A stretch of DNA of 29,698 nt, from positions 1 to 29,698 of the forward strand of contig CAYHRT010000015.1 of the NCBI GenBank assembly GCA_964359085.1, read 5' to 3'. The notes beneath the pieces are model-generated. The model saw nothing but the letters and a program-made list of their open reading frames with translations. It made no database searches and was not told the origin of the DNA. The translations under genes were made by a program, and so were the position numbers. The stretch comes from GWA2-49-15 sp964359085 (lineage in GTDB: Bacteria; Bdellovibrionota; Bacteriovoracia; Bacteriovoracales; Bacteriovoracaceae). This document shows, one piece after another, positions 1 to 7,439 of the stretch. Within the stretch, counting starts at the first letter, position 1. Each line of letters opens with the position of its first letter.

Positions 1-631
1 AATGGAAATTTTTGGAAAGGCCGTCCGACGTGGGGCCCCCGATAAATTTCTCATAATGTATATGCCCTTCGGCACCTACGCTACCTTCAATCGCGGTGTA
101 GAGAATTGCCTTCACCTTTTTCAAACATGTCATGCTGAAGCCGTCAAATTAGAAGGGGCATTTCCGCATGTATTAGAAATTATCTCACGCATCACTGATT
201 CAGGTGTGCCCGTCATGGGACATATTGGTCTCATTCCTCAATCTGTCCATGCTCTTGGTGGTCATTATCAACATGGGAAAGATGAGGCGTCTCGTGAGCG
301 TCTCATGCGCGAAGCTCAGGCCCTGGAAAAGGCCGGGGTTTTTGCCATCGTCCTCGAATGTATTGAAAAAACTGTTGCGTCCGAAATCAGCGCTCTGGTA
401 ACTATCCCGACTATTGGGATTGGTGCCGGCCGTGATATTGATGGACAAATTCTTGTGATTAACGACTTACTAAAAATGGGCCCCAACCGTCCTCCTAAAT
501 TTTGCCAACCTGTCGCCGACTTCTACTGCTTAAAAAAAGAGGCCATCACACATTATCTCGATACCTTAAACCTTGCACCACCCCCGATTCCTCCTGTGGA
601 AAACTATGAAAATAGTCACATACACTCTTGA
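1..631 (+). CDS. panB: 3-methyl-2-oxobutanoate hydroxymethyltransferase (ketopantoate synthase), 5'-truncated by window edge
   Basis: PanB transfers a hydroxymethyl group from 5,10-methylene-tetrahydrofolate to 2-oxoisovalerate, giving ketopantoate, the first committed step of pantothenate synthesis in the cytoplasm. The visible part follows the family almost collinearly: AVRRGAP near the left edge, VPVMGHIGLIPQSVHALGG, the VLECI strand and IPTIGIGAG, then DGQILVINDL. Compared with E. coli PanB roughly the first 70 residues are missing, so the first in-frame ATG at base 2 is internal and the real start lies outside the window. The C-terminus carries a short proline-rich tail. The 3' end overlaps the coaX start by 26 nt, so it opens an overlapping operon panB-coaX-coaBC-panC. 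The family call is seen in the sequence; operon membership is inferred from overlaps and shared strand. Confidence 0.95.
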   Translation, partial: MEIFGKAVRRGAPDKFLIMYMPFGTYATFNRGVENCLHLFQTCHAEAVKLEGAFPHVLEIISRITDSGVPVMGHIGLIPQSVHALGGHYQHGKDEASRERLMREAQALEKAGVFAIVLECIEKTVASEISALVTIPTIGIGAGRDIDGQILVINDLLKMGPNRPPKFCQPVADFYCLKKEAITHYLDTLNLAPPPIPPVENYENSHIHS

Positions 632-1415
632 TTTAGGAAATTCCCATCCCAATGTGGGCGAGTTTCAAAATGATGAATTGATCCGTGTCATGCCCCTTGC
701 CCAATTTTTGCAAGGTCCACGTCACCCTGGTGCAATCAGTATTTGCTCCGAAGTTCGTCCTCACTTAACACCCGAAATTGTGAATGAGCTTCAACCCCTC
801 TCTCCTCTTGCCTACTTTACAGCAGGCCGACTCTTTAACTTGCCAGTCCACTATGCTTCAACGCTAGGTCACGATCGGCTCGTGCAGGCCCACGAAATTT
901 TCAATGAATATTTTGTTCTCGGACCTGATAATCACTCATGGAAAGCTGTCCTTATCGATAGTGGCACTTTCACAACTGTAGACTTGATCACGGCACAGGG
1001 GTTTGAAGGTGGACACATTATTCCTGGTCTTCATTTATTGGCCAACCTTTTCGAAAAAGGTGCCAAGCTCTCGGCCCTGTCACTTGATCAACTCATCTCA
1101 TTTTATCCAAGAAAAAGAGAGCTGCCTCAAACAACTCCCCATGCCATGGGCCTGGGAATCTGGCAAATGCAAGAAGGCTTTCTTAGGCAGTGGTTTCTTC
1201 AGCACCATCCAGATAAAATCATTTTGACTGGGGGACAGGCACAGACCCTACATCCCCTGATTCAGGAAATTATGGCCGAGCTATACCCTTCGCATATTGT
1301 GATACGACCTCATCTTATCCATTATTCTCTTCTTTCTCTGGCAAAGAAAATCTTGGCCACTGAGCGTCCTGGGCGCTTAATTGCAATGGAGGAACCACTA
1401 TGTCCAACATTTTAA
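606..1415 (+). CDS. coaX: Type III pantothenate kinase
   Basis: CoaX phosphorylates pantothenate with ATP and starts the conversion of pantothenate to CoA. I chose the ATG at 606 (269 aa) because type III kinases begin a few residues before the phosphate-binding motif, here LDLGNSHPNVG with Asp9. A longer reading from 573 would add only a non-conserved leader inside panB. Other family signatures are LGHDRL (about residue 87), IDSGTFTTVD (Asp118, second phosphate/Mg motif), GGHIIPGL (135-142) and ILTGGQA late in the protein. The length fits the usual 250-270 aa. It overlaps panB by 26 nt and coaBC by 16 nt, which suggests translational coupling. Type III enzymes are known from the family to be insensitive to CoA feedback; that is not visible here. 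Confidence 0.93.
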   Translation: MKIVTYTLDLGNSHPNVGEFQNDELIRVMPLAQFLQGPRHPGAISICSEVRPHLTPEIVNELQPLSPLAYFTAGRLFNLPVHYASTLGHDRLVQAHEIFNEYFVLGPDNHSWKAVLIDSGTFTTVDLITAQGFEGGHIIPGLHLLANLFEKGAKLSALSLDQLISFYPRKRELPQTTPHAMGLGIWQMQEGFLRQWFLQHHPDKIILTGGQAQTLHPLIQEIMAELYPSHIVIRPHLIHYSLLSLAKKILATERPGRLIAMEEPLCPTF

Positions 1416-2623
1416 TCGGAGTAACTGGTTCCGTCGCCGCCTATCGCATGCTGGATGTCACTCGTGGTTTAACGAAGGCCGGCCATAAAGTCCGGGTTAT
1501 TATTACCAAGGGTGGAATGGAATTTGTTCGTGCGGAAGTTTTTAAATATTTGGGTGCTGATGCTGTCTATGGGCCGCAAGACGATTTCAAATCTTGGCCC
1601 GGCCATGACCTTCCTGGACCGGTTCTCCATATTAATTTGGCCAAATGGGCCGAGCGTATAGTCCTGGCCCCATTGTCGGCAAATACTTTGGCAAAAATGG
1701 CCCATGGAATGGCCGATGATCTACTCTGCTCAGTGGTGCTGGCAAGGCGCATGGCCACACCTCTTTTGCTCTATCCGGCCATGAATGTGCTGATGTGGAA
1801 TAACTCGGTCGTGCAAGAAAATTGCCAGCGTCTTCAAAAATGTCCCAACGTTTTTCTCCATCCCCCGATGGAAGGAGAATTAGTGTGTGGAGATGAGGGC
1901 CAGGGCAAACTCCCCTCGGTAGAAACGCTCCTCGATACCATTCCCTTTGCTATGCCGGCAAAGCACGTCACCAAACCTGCCATTTTGATTTCTACCGGCG
2001 CAACCATTGTTCCCCTTGACCCCGTCCGCTTTCTCACCAATCCATCATCTGGCATGACAGGTTTCTGTTTAGCGCAAGAGGCCCATCGCCAAGGCCATCC
2101 AGTCACTATTTTACATGGCCGCTATTCCCTCGACCGGATAAAAAATTTACGCCATCTTCCAGGTATCAAACTTTTATCTCTCGATACGCCTCATGATTTT
2201 TTAAATGCAGTTGAACACTTGTGGCCCGAACATGCCGTATATATTTCTGCCGCTGCCATTGGAGATATCCTCTTTAAAGACCAGTGGAAGGGAAAACTCA
2301 AAAAGGCCATGTTACCTGAAAGCCTTTCTATCACCAAGGCCCCGGACGTTTTGGCACGGGCCCTGCAAATGAAAAGTCCTAAGCAATACCTTATTGGTTT
2401 TGCCGCAGAAACTGATCTGACTGAACACATCCTAAGAGAGAAATACAATAATAAACCAGTGGATCTCTTGATCGGAACCAAGGTCAATCAAACGAGTGGG
2501 TTCAAAGTTGAACATGCAGATTATTGTTTTTTTGAAAATGGACAGGTTACTTTTCAAGGGACTCTGCATAAAATGGCCCTGGCACAAGAAATATTAAATA
2601 AGGTAAATCTATGGTTGAACTAA
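1400..2623 (+). CDS. coaBC: Bifunctional phosphopantothenoylcysteine decarboxylase / phosphopantothenate-cysteine ligase
   Basis: This is the two-domain Dfp enzyme: the C-terminal CoaB half joins 4'-phosphopantothenate to cysteine using CTP, and the N-terminal flavin-dependent CoaC half decarboxylates the product to 4'-phosphopantetheine. CoaC (about 1-185) shows the ILIGVTGSVAAY start, HINLAKWA with the catalytic-type His77, APLSANTLAKMAHGMADDLL, PAMN (126-129) and the Cys163 substrate-lid motif VCGDEGQGKLP. CoaB (about 193-407) shows STGATIVPLDPVRFLTNPSSG and a lysine-rich KGKLKKA segment. The 407-aa length is normal. A clear GGAGG lies about 8 nt before the ATG, inside the end of coaX. The gene overlaps coaX by 16 nt and panC by 13 nt. 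Confidence 0.96.
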   Translation: MSNILIGVTGSVAAYRMLDVTRGLTKAGHKVRVIITKGGMEFVRAEVFKYLGADAVYGPQDDFKSWPGHDLPGPVLHINLAKWAERIVLAPLSANTLAKMAHGMADDLLCSVVLARRMATPLLLYPAMNVLMWNNSVVQENCQRLQKCPNVFLHPPMEGELVCGDEGQGKLPSVETLLDTIPFAMPAKHVTKPAILISTGATIVPLDPVRFLTNPSSGMTGFCLAQEAHRQGHPVTILHGRYSLDRIKNLRHLPGIKLLSLDTPHDFLNAVEHLWPEHAVYISAAAIGDILFKDQWKGKLKKAMLPESLSITKAPDVLARALQMKSPKQYLIGFAAETDLTEHILREKYNNKPVDLLIGTKVNQTSGFKVEHADYCFFENGQVTFQGTLHKMALAQEILNKVNLWLN

Positions 2624-3483
2624 TTCGTTCAACATCTGAATTCAAAATGAGGCGGGAAACTTTTACCACTCAAAAAGTTGGACTCGTTCCAACGATGGGT
2701 AATCTCCACCAAGGTCACCTCTCACTTGTGCAGGCCTGTGTCAATGACAATGATGTCACCATTGTATCCATTTTTGTGAATCCGAAGCAATTTGGCCCTC
2801 ATGAAGACTTTAATCGCTATCCCCGTACTCTTGAACAAGATCTAGAGTTGCTGAGCAGTGTGGTCAAAGGCCGTCCCTGTTTAATTTATGCTCCAAACAG
2901 TCCTCATGATATCTATCCCCAAGGATTTGATACGACTATTTCTCTAGGTGCACTCAGTAAACCACTATGCGGAAAATTTAGACCTGGCCATTTTGATGGC
3001 GTCGCGACAGTTGTTCACCGCCTTTTTTCTATCACGCGACCATCTACGGCATACTTTGGAACAAAAGATTTTCAACAACTGGCAATTATCAAACGCATGG
3101 TTTTGGATCTCGACATCCCAATTAAAATTATTCCCATGCCAATTATTCGTGACCAGGATGGGCTGGCCCTGTCAAGTCGCAACCAATATTTGAGCAAAGA
3201 TGAACGTCAATTGGCGCTAAAACTTCCCACGACCCTGACCCGAATCTGTCACCTTTTTAGAGAATGCCACCACAATGCAGCAGCACCCAAACTGATAAAT
3301 TTTATCGAAAAGTCCTTATCCGAATCTCTGGCCGAGCAGCAAGTTGAGTGGCAATATTTAGAAATTCTTGACTCTTTAACTTTAATGGTCCCGTCATCAG
3401 CTACTTCAGAATGGGTTATTGCTGGGGCCATGAAAGTTGGCAAGACTCGCTTGATTGACAACATCACCTTGGCAACATCATGA
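2611..3483 (+). CDS. panC: Pantothenate synthetase (pantoate-beta-alanine ligase)
   Basis: PanC condenses pantoate and beta-alanine with ATP to make pantothenate. The nucleotidyl-transferase fold motifs are all present: VPTMGNLHQGHLSL with the HxGH box (His33-His36), FVNPKQFGPHEDFNRYPRT, GKFRPGHFDGVATVV, FGTKDFQQLAIIKRM and the KMSKS-equivalent DGLALSSRNQYLS. The 290-aa length is typical. The ATG at 2611 lies within the last codons of coaBC and has AAGG 7 nt upstream. Its place after coaBC is unusual in pathway order but common for clustered vitamin B5/CoA genes. panD and a ketopantoate reductase gene, needed to complete the route, are not in this window. Confidence 0.96.
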   Translation: MVELIRSTSEFKMRRETFTTQKVGLVPTMGNLHQGHLSLVQACVNDNDVTIVSIFVNPKQFGPHEDFNRYPRTLEQDLELLSSVVKGRPCLIYAPNSPHDIYPQGFDTTISLGALSKPLCGKFRPGHFDGVATVVHRLFSITRPSTAYFGTKDFQQLAIIKRMVLDLDIPIKIIPMPIIRDQDGLALSSRNQYLSKDERQLALKLPTTLTRICHLFRECHHNAAAPKLINFIEKSLSESLAEQQVEWQYLEILDSLTLMVPSSATSEWVIAGAMKVGKTRLIDNITLATS

Positions 3484-3492
3484 TGCATAAAA

Positions 3493-4854
3493 ATGAATAT
3501 TGATCACGATTATCAAATCAAAGCAGGTTCCCACGCAACGCTAGTGTCAATCATTAATGTTAAAATAAAAGGACACGAAGACCAAACTGAAACAGATCGT
3601 TCTCTCCTAGAACTTCGAGAACTCTTGCGCACGCTCGGAATTAAAGCAGGCGAAGAGTTTATCCAACGCAAGGCAGATATCGATGCCGGAACCGCTCTGG
3701 GAAGTGGTAAACTTTTAGAAATTGCCGAAAGTGCAAAATCCAAAAACTCCGATCTCTTAGTCTTTGATTTCGAACTCAGTGCCGGACAGGCCCGAAATAT
3801 CAAAGAAATTACCGGACTCGATGTCATGGATCGAGTTTATGTCATTCTTGAAATTTTTGCGCGTCACGCTCGCACCCGCGAGGCAAAACTACAAATTGAG
3901 ATTGCTCGTCTCCAATATCTTCTGCCGCGCTTGGCGGGACTTTGGGCCCACTTCTCACGTCAGCGTGGTGGAGTTGGAGTTCGAGGTGGTGAGGGCGAAC
4001 AACAAATTGAACTTGACCGACGTATTGTTCGAAGCAGAATTGAAACACTAAAAGATGATCTTGAACTCGTTGCAAAGTCGCGCGAGGAACAGAAGAAAAA
4101 ACGCAAAAACAAGGCCGTCATAGCAGCATTAGTCGGTTACACTAACGCCGGAAAATCATCGCTCTTAAATCGCCTCTGCCGAGTCGATGTTGTAGAAGAA
4201 AATAAGCTTTTTGCCACTCTAGATCCCACCCATCGAACACTCAATCCTGATACTCACCCCCCCATGATCTTAATTGATACTGTGGGATTTATTTCCAACC
4301 TGCCAAGCACACTGGTGGAAGGATTCAAGACTACTTTTGAGTCGGCCCTGGAAGCCGATCTCCTTTTAATCGTTTGCGATATTTCTGATCCTCACTACAA
4401 AAAACACCTCGAAGTCACGATGCAAATATTAAAGGAATTGGGTATCGACCAGCGCGAACATATGATCATTTTTAATAAACGCGACAAATTATCATCCCCT
4501 CATATTTCCAAGATTATCGCCCGCGCTTATCCAGGAAGTCTTGTGGTGAGCAGCTACGAAACAGAAGATGTGAATATGCTTAGGGAGCATATCTGTAAAA
4601 CTTTTTTAGATAAGCAGACACTCTACGATTTGTTTATCCCCTATGAACAGGGTGCAGCCATGGCCAAAGTGGCAAAAAACACCAATGTTGTAAAAGCTCA
4701 TAATCATGAACGAGGCATCTTTTATCGTATTAGAATTCCAGCTTTTATCTTTGATGAGCTGGGACTTTTTCCTTACGTCCTCACGCCTGACGATCCCAAG
4801 TTGGAAGAATGGAAATTTTTATTAGAAAGCGCCACTCCGAAAATAGATGGTTAG
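3493..4854 (+). CDS. hflX: Ribosome-associated GTPase HflX
   Basis: HflX is a TRAFAC-class GTPase that binds 50S/70S ribosomes and helps split stalled ribosomes under stress (family knowledge). The N-terminal HflX domain includes DAGTALGSGKL and the glycine-rich GGVGVRGGEGEQQIELDRR (about 159-177). A lysine-rich helix (about 195-207) leads to the G domain: G1 GYTNAGKS (215-222), the G2-type DPTHR (244-248), G3 DTVGF (262-266) and G4 NKRD (328-331). A C-terminal domain extends to residue 453. It starts 9 nt after panC, so it is probably the last gene of the pan/coa operon; no good Shine-Dalgarno precedes its ATG. Its 3' end overlaps a possible tiny ORF on the opposite strand. Confidence 0.95.
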   Translation: MNIDHDYQIKAGSHATLVSIINVKIKGHEDQTETDRSLLELRELLRTLGIKAGEEFIQRKADIDAGTALGSGKLLEIAESAKSKNSDLLVFDFELSAGQARNIKEITGLDVMDRVYVILEIFARHARTREAKLQIEIARLQYLLPRLAGLWAHFSRQRGGVGVRGGEGEQQIELDRRIVRSRIETLKDDLELVAKSREEQKKKRKNKAVIAALVGYTNAGKSSLLNRLCRVDVVEENKLFATLDPTHRTLNPDTHPPMILIDTVGFISNLPSTLVEGFKTTFESALEADLLLIVCDISDPHYKKHLEVTMQILKELGIDQREHMIIFNKRDKLSSPHISKIIARAYPGSLVVSSYETEDVNMLREHICKTFLDKQTLYDLFIPYEQGAAMAKVAKNTNVVKAHNHERGIFYRIRIPAFIFDELGLFPYVLTPDDPKLEEWKFLLESATPKIDG

Positions 4855-4914
4855 CCCAAACACTAGGAGCACCAAAGAACATCCGCCAATCATGAACAAT
4901 AAATCTTTATCCAT
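4822..4914 (-). CDS. Candidate 30-residue single-pass membrane peptide
   Basis: On the minus strand an ATG at 4914 overlaps the last codons of the receiver-like gene (the bases ATGGATAA hold both its start and the upstream stop). It opens a frame of 30 codons ending at TAA 4824-4822. The peptide starts MDKDLLFMIGG and continues with an unbroken hydrophobic stretch (about residues 5-25), then a short RSGAF tail: acidic/lysine head, one membrane span and a positive C-terminal flank. The AGGG just before the ATG is too close for a normal ribosome site, so translation would rely on coupling. Half of it overlaps the 3' end of hflX in antisense. It could be chance; the amphipathic layout and the stop/start overlap are the only support. 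Confidence 0.35.
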   Translation of the reverse strand: MDKDLLFMIGGCSLVLLVFGLTIYFRSGAF

Positions 4915-5269
4915 TCCCTAATATCCGCTTAAACATTTCCAAGGGCCGTAAAGGAAATTCTTCATAAGAGATGCGCAAGTTATCCCCCCATTCGGCCATA
5001 ATATCTATAGGACGTTTTTCACTTGGACCATAGAGCGTTACAGAAATATTCCTAGCATGCGCCAAAGCGAGGAGGAGAGGTAACTCTCCCAGATACTGTT
5101 CAACATTAATCATAATAACTGAAGGTTCAAGATCATTAATAAAATAATCCATACTCTCTACGTGGGAGAAATCAAAGAGTTTGGCCCCCATTCTCTCGGC
5201 CGCCAAACGCAAGGCCATGGCCCGGGAGGCCTCATTTTCAATCAAAAGGATTGTCACAACATCACCCAT
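4907..5269 (-). CDS. Receiver-like (REC fold) protein lacking the phospho-acceptor Asp
   Basis: A stand-alone 120-aa protein with the beta/alpha order of a response-regulator receiver. Strand 1 is VVTILLIENEAS, where the usual acidic pair is E-N-E. Strand 3 is PSVIMINVEQYLGELP, where the phosphorylated Asp position appears to be Asn. Strand 4 is ISVTLYGPS, keeping a Ser in the switch position. Strand 5 is EEFPLRPLEMFKRI, where the conserved Lys before the cis-Pro is Arg. This pattern suggests a phosphorylation-independent pseudo-receiver acting by protein contacts; no output domain is attached. It stands divergent from the next + gene. No Shine-Dalgarno is visible and a promoter-like pair lies so close that the mRNA may be leaderless. 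Assignment to REC is by pattern and moderately sure. Confidence 0.7.
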   Translation of the reverse strand: MGDVVTILLIENEASRAMALRLAAERMGAKLFDFSHVESMDYFINDLEPSVIMINVEQYLGELPLLLALAHARNISVTLYGPSEKRPIDIMAEWGDNLRISYEEFPLRPLEMFKRILGNG

Positions 5270-5296
5270 GTTAACAATTATGCCCGAATATATAAT
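5268..5296 (+). promoter_or_regulatory. Possible sigma70 -10 box for the gene at 5348
   Basis: A perfect TATAAT lies at 5291-5296 on the + strand; the -35 region 17 nt upstream (around 5268-5273) is a poor match. It interleaves with the divergent promoter of the opposite gene. A 5-bp inverted repeat GTAGT-GTGA-ACTAC at 5332-5345 sits between this box and the ATG at 5348 and could be an operator. Confidence 0.3.
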
Positions 5297-5304
5297 ATTT
5301 ACAA
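5277..5304 (-). promoter_or_regulatory. Sigma70-like promoter for the pseudo-receiver gene, possibly leaderless
   Basis: Read on the minus strand, TTGTAA (5304-5299) is followed by a 16-nt spacer and CATAAT (5282-5277). The start codon at 5269 begins only 7 nt after the -10 box, so transcription would start at or next to the ATG. That agrees with the absence of a Shine-Dalgarno. Confidence 0.45.
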
Positions 5305-5347
5305 GGTTGCCCCTATCTAAATGACTTTGTTGTAGTGTGAACTACGT

Positions 5348-6094
5348 ATGTCTAAAAATGTTAAACTTGGGATAATGTGCTTCCTGCTTTTTTTTACCTC
5401 GGGAGTTGGGGCACTGGCGTCGCCATGTCTGTACGATGAAAGGCCTACGACCCAACATCTGCTTGAGGCCATTCATTTAAATAAAGCACGCAAAAAATTA
5501 TATCGGCAACATTTTGGTGCAAAAGCCGCAAACGTTTTTGCAGAAGTTATGCTGTATGAACATCTTATGCTTCCCTTTGCCTTGATTCTCGACTGGCAGG
5601 CAAAACCTTTCCTGTGTTCGGGGGTAAGTATTTTGAAAGATGATCTTGTTTCTATCGGCATGACACCCAATTTTTCAAGCGTCCGAAGTATGCCTCAAAG
5701 TTTTGAAAGACCCGATAGTCGGGAAGCTGTAAAAAACTTGAAAAAACGGTTACGCGAAACCATCGAAGCCGACAGGTCCAGTAATGACGTTCATTTTACA
5801 AAAACTGTCGAGTTGCTTACCTTGAAGATCAATGAATTACAACTGGGCCCCCACGTTAATTGTCTGCAACGACACTTTCTGGAAAGTACCGCCCTCGCTC
5901 TTACTCATGCAGACACTTATCAATTGAAGGCGCAAGAGCTAGGATTAAAATCGACACTTCCTCTCTCCATAAAATTTGCCAAAGTTCACCTGCAGGCCCT
6001 CAGCATCATGGCGCGACTTGATCGCAATGCCTATCCTTTGCAAAAAGAAGGCATCCCAATTTTCTGCCAAGACGTTCCCCCGATTCGCTTCTAA
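5348..6094 (+). CDS. Exported protein of unknown function with C-terminus encoded by a dispersed repeat
   Basis: I do not recognise this 248-aa protein. It begins with a classic signal peptide (MSKNVKLGIMCFLLFFTSG, then a likely cut after GALA-S near residue 24), so the mature protein should be periplasmic or secreted. The mature part is largely helical, with charged stretches (KKRLRETIEADR) and four or five scattered cysteines, including CLYDE just after the cut and FCQD near the end, which could form disulfides. No Shine-Dalgarno is evident before the ATG. The last 18 codons and the stop lie inside a repeat that recurs at 7320-7440 and 9215-9306, so either this gene is the source of the repeat or its tail was replaced by repeat insertion. 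Confidence 0.7.
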   Translation: MSKNVKLGIMCFLLFFTSGVGALASPCLYDERPTTQHLLEAIHLNKARKKLYRQHFGAKAANVFAEVMLYEHLMLPFALILDWQAKPFLCSGVSILKDDLVSIGMTPNFSSVRSMPQSFERPDSREAVKNLKKRLRETIEADRSSNDVHFTKTVELLTLKINELQLGPHVNCLQRHFLESTALALTHADTYQLKAQELGLKSTLPLSIKFAKVHLQALSIMARLDRNAYPLQKEGIPIFCQDVPPIRF

Positions 6095-6123
6095 TTTTTC
6101 TCTGCCCCCAAGGGTGCCAGGTC
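6037..6123 (+). repeat. Dispersed repeat, copy 1 of 3
   Basis: This stretch begins TTTGCAAAAAGAAGGCATCC and ends at GGGTGCCAGGTCC. It matches copy 2 (about 7351-7439) over its whole length with a handful of substitutions and single-base indels, and copy 3 (about 9244-9306) over roughly the first 60 nt. Here the repeat covers the last 18 codons and stop of the upstream gene plus 29 nt of 3' flank. All three copies point the same way. Confidence 0.8.
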
Positions 6124-6165
6124 CGAATGCTTTCAACAATGCTTTCTAGTCAAAAATGCTACCGG

Positions 6166-6246
6166 GTGCCACACTCCATGATGTAGCAATAGTGCATTAT
6201 TTTGGTTTAATAATTATATGAGACCATTGACGAAAGAGCGTGGCAC
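6166..6246. repeat. GTGCCAC / GTGGCAC inverted repeat in intergenic region
   Basis: GTGCCAC (6166-6172) and its reverse complement GTGGCAC (6240-6246) bracket an AT-rich 67-nt spacer. The GGGTGCCA core also occurs at 6112 and 7423, and TGGCACC at 7474. This looks like a small family of extragenic palindromes confined to this patch. The pairing is weak in isolation. Confidence 0.35.
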
Positions 6247-6267
6247 GAATTACGACGAATTACGCGT

Positions 6268-6419
6268 TCAAAATTTTGTCATGAATGGCTTAAGGCCTGG
6301 AACCCTTCCTTGGGCCGGATGTTGTTGAACTCCAAGATGACAAAATCGTTCGCAACGAAGTCTATTTTGATATACAGGCCCTGCAAAAGAGAAAAAATCA
6401 TGCACGAATGTTGTTTTAG
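6268..6419 (+). pseudogene. Remnant of an NTF2/SnoaL-like protein with internal deletion and frameshift
   Basis: Two short coding fragments in different frames together resemble the start and end of a SnoaL/NTF2-like small barrel protein. The first (frame of 6268) reads SKFCHEWLKAWNPS, like the N-terminal helix of that family with its Ala-Trp-Asn. The second (frame of 6321, stop TAG at 6417-6419) reads VVELQDDKIVRNEVYFD, like the family's closing strand. The middle, normally about 70-80 residues, is missing. No intact reading frame spans the 362-nt gap between 6095 and 6456; apart from this remnant, the tail of repeat copy 1 and the inverted repeat, I see nothing there. The family link rests on pattern memory only. 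Confidence 0.45.
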
Positions 6420-6456
6420 CAGATATATTAAGTTGTGCTTCTCGTAGGTCAGAAAA

Positions 6457-7290
6457 ATGCACAGAAACGACCACGCATCTTTTTTGCCGGGATTGTGGCA
6501 AAAATTCAATAATTTTGTCCTGTTGCTGACTGCGACGGCGGTGGGATTGTATTTGATCTATCTCTCAATGGGTTTGACACTCAATTCAGTCAGTATGACG
6601 GTGGCAATGGTCAAATATGTCATGATTTTTATTCTTCCTTCTTTGGTGTGCATCCCACTGACTAATAAAATGTTCACCACCAGAATTGACGAAGACGGCA
6701 TTCATTGCCTGAGCATTCCCGTCCCTTTTGCCACCGTGAGCGTACATGTTTTATGGAAACAAATCTACATGGTGGAATATAGAGGCATTTTTCTGGCCCG
6801 CTATTATGTCCTCAAAGATAAGGCCGAAAAGGTTCTTGGATGGATTCCTTTTGACATGATGGATGCAACTTCCTTTAAAAATGCCGTGATACGATTTACT
6901 TCCAAGGACAATCCTTTTTATCAAACCTTGGCGAACGAAGAAAGGGCCTACACTATGAAGCATATTCCTTTTCTCCTTCAAGGGAATACCAGTTTATTTT
7001 TCAGTGGTGTGGCCTTACTTAAAATGTCCGGAGATAATTTCTCCCCTATGTCTTATCAAAAAGTGGAATTATTTTTTAAGCAGGCCCGAATCGCCACCTC
7101 TGACTCCAACAAAAATGGCGAATTTTATTTCAACTTTCAAGGCATTCCCGGCGAGTATGAACTGAAGGTCTCCTGGTCATGTTTTACCGCTCAATACAGA
7201 GTCCAACTCCCAGTTTCATCGAACGCCAAAATCAGGATTGAGGCCAGGGCCATGGATTCGACCACAACCTTTGCCAAACGGCACGACTAA
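6457..7290 (+). CDS. Membrane protein of unknown function with two N-terminal transmembrane helices
   Basis: A 277-aa protein I cannot assign. Two hydrophobic helices, about residues 19-41 (FVLLLTATAVGLYLIYLSMG) and 50-68 (VKYVMIFILPSLVCIPL), anchor it in the inner membrane. They are followed by a beta-rich segment (TTRIDEDGIHCLSIP to VLWKQIYMVEYRG) that resembles bacterial PH-like domains, which also follow paired helices. The C-terminal part (about 205-265) has a GEFYFNFQGIPGEYELKVSW segment reminiscent of a small beta-sandwich. Upstream is the decayed NTF2-like remnant; downstream is repeat copy 2, starting 11 nt after the stop. An AGG lies about 9 nt before the ATG. The PH-like and sandwich suggestions are weak. 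Confidence 0.65.
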   Translation: MHRNDHASFLPGLWQKFNNFVLLLTATAVGLYLIYLSMGLTLNSVSMTVAMVKYVMIFILPSLVCIPLTNKMFTTRIDEDGIHCLSIPVPFATVSVHVLWKQIYMVEYRGIFLARYYVLKDKAEKVLGWIPFDMMDATSFKNAVIRFTSKDNPFYQTLANEERAYTMKHIPFLLQGNTSLFFSGVALLKMSGDNFSPMSYQKVELFFKQARIATSDSNKNGEFYFNFQGIPGEYELKVSWSCFTAQYRVQLPVSSNAKIRIEARAMDSTTTFAKRHD

Positions 7291-7301
7291 TCTGAATAGT
7301 G

Positions 7302-7439
7302 GAGTGCCGGACCAGTTTTAGACTACATACGATATTTTTTCTGACTTTATTTGCAAAAAGAAGCGTCCCAATTTTCTGCCAAGACGTTCCCCCGATTCAC
7401 TTCTAATTTTCTCTGCCCCAAAGGGTGCCAGGCAGGTCC
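7302..7439 (+). repeat. Dispersed repeat, copy 2 of 3 (left flank of HTH-ATPase cassette)
   Basis: The copy begins GAGTGCCGG, contains a 42-nt block (7321-7362) identical to 9215-9256, then the TTTGCAAAAAGAAG to AATTTTCTCTGCCCC part shared with copy 1, and closes with GGGTGCCAGGCAGGTCC. Copies 2 and 3 share an extra 5' half that copy 1 lacks, and they are in direct orientation on either side of the gene at 7533-9023. Confidence 0.85.

Noticed and set aside
573..605. Upstream ATG for coaX
   Set aside because: Type III pantothenate kinases begin just before the DxGN motif, which fits the ATG at 606; the upstream leader is only panB sequence in another frame.
6268..6509. Two minus-strand ORFs of about 76 codons
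   Set aside because: They are antisense to the NTF2-like remnant and the start of the membrane-protein gene; their translations have no recognisable features.
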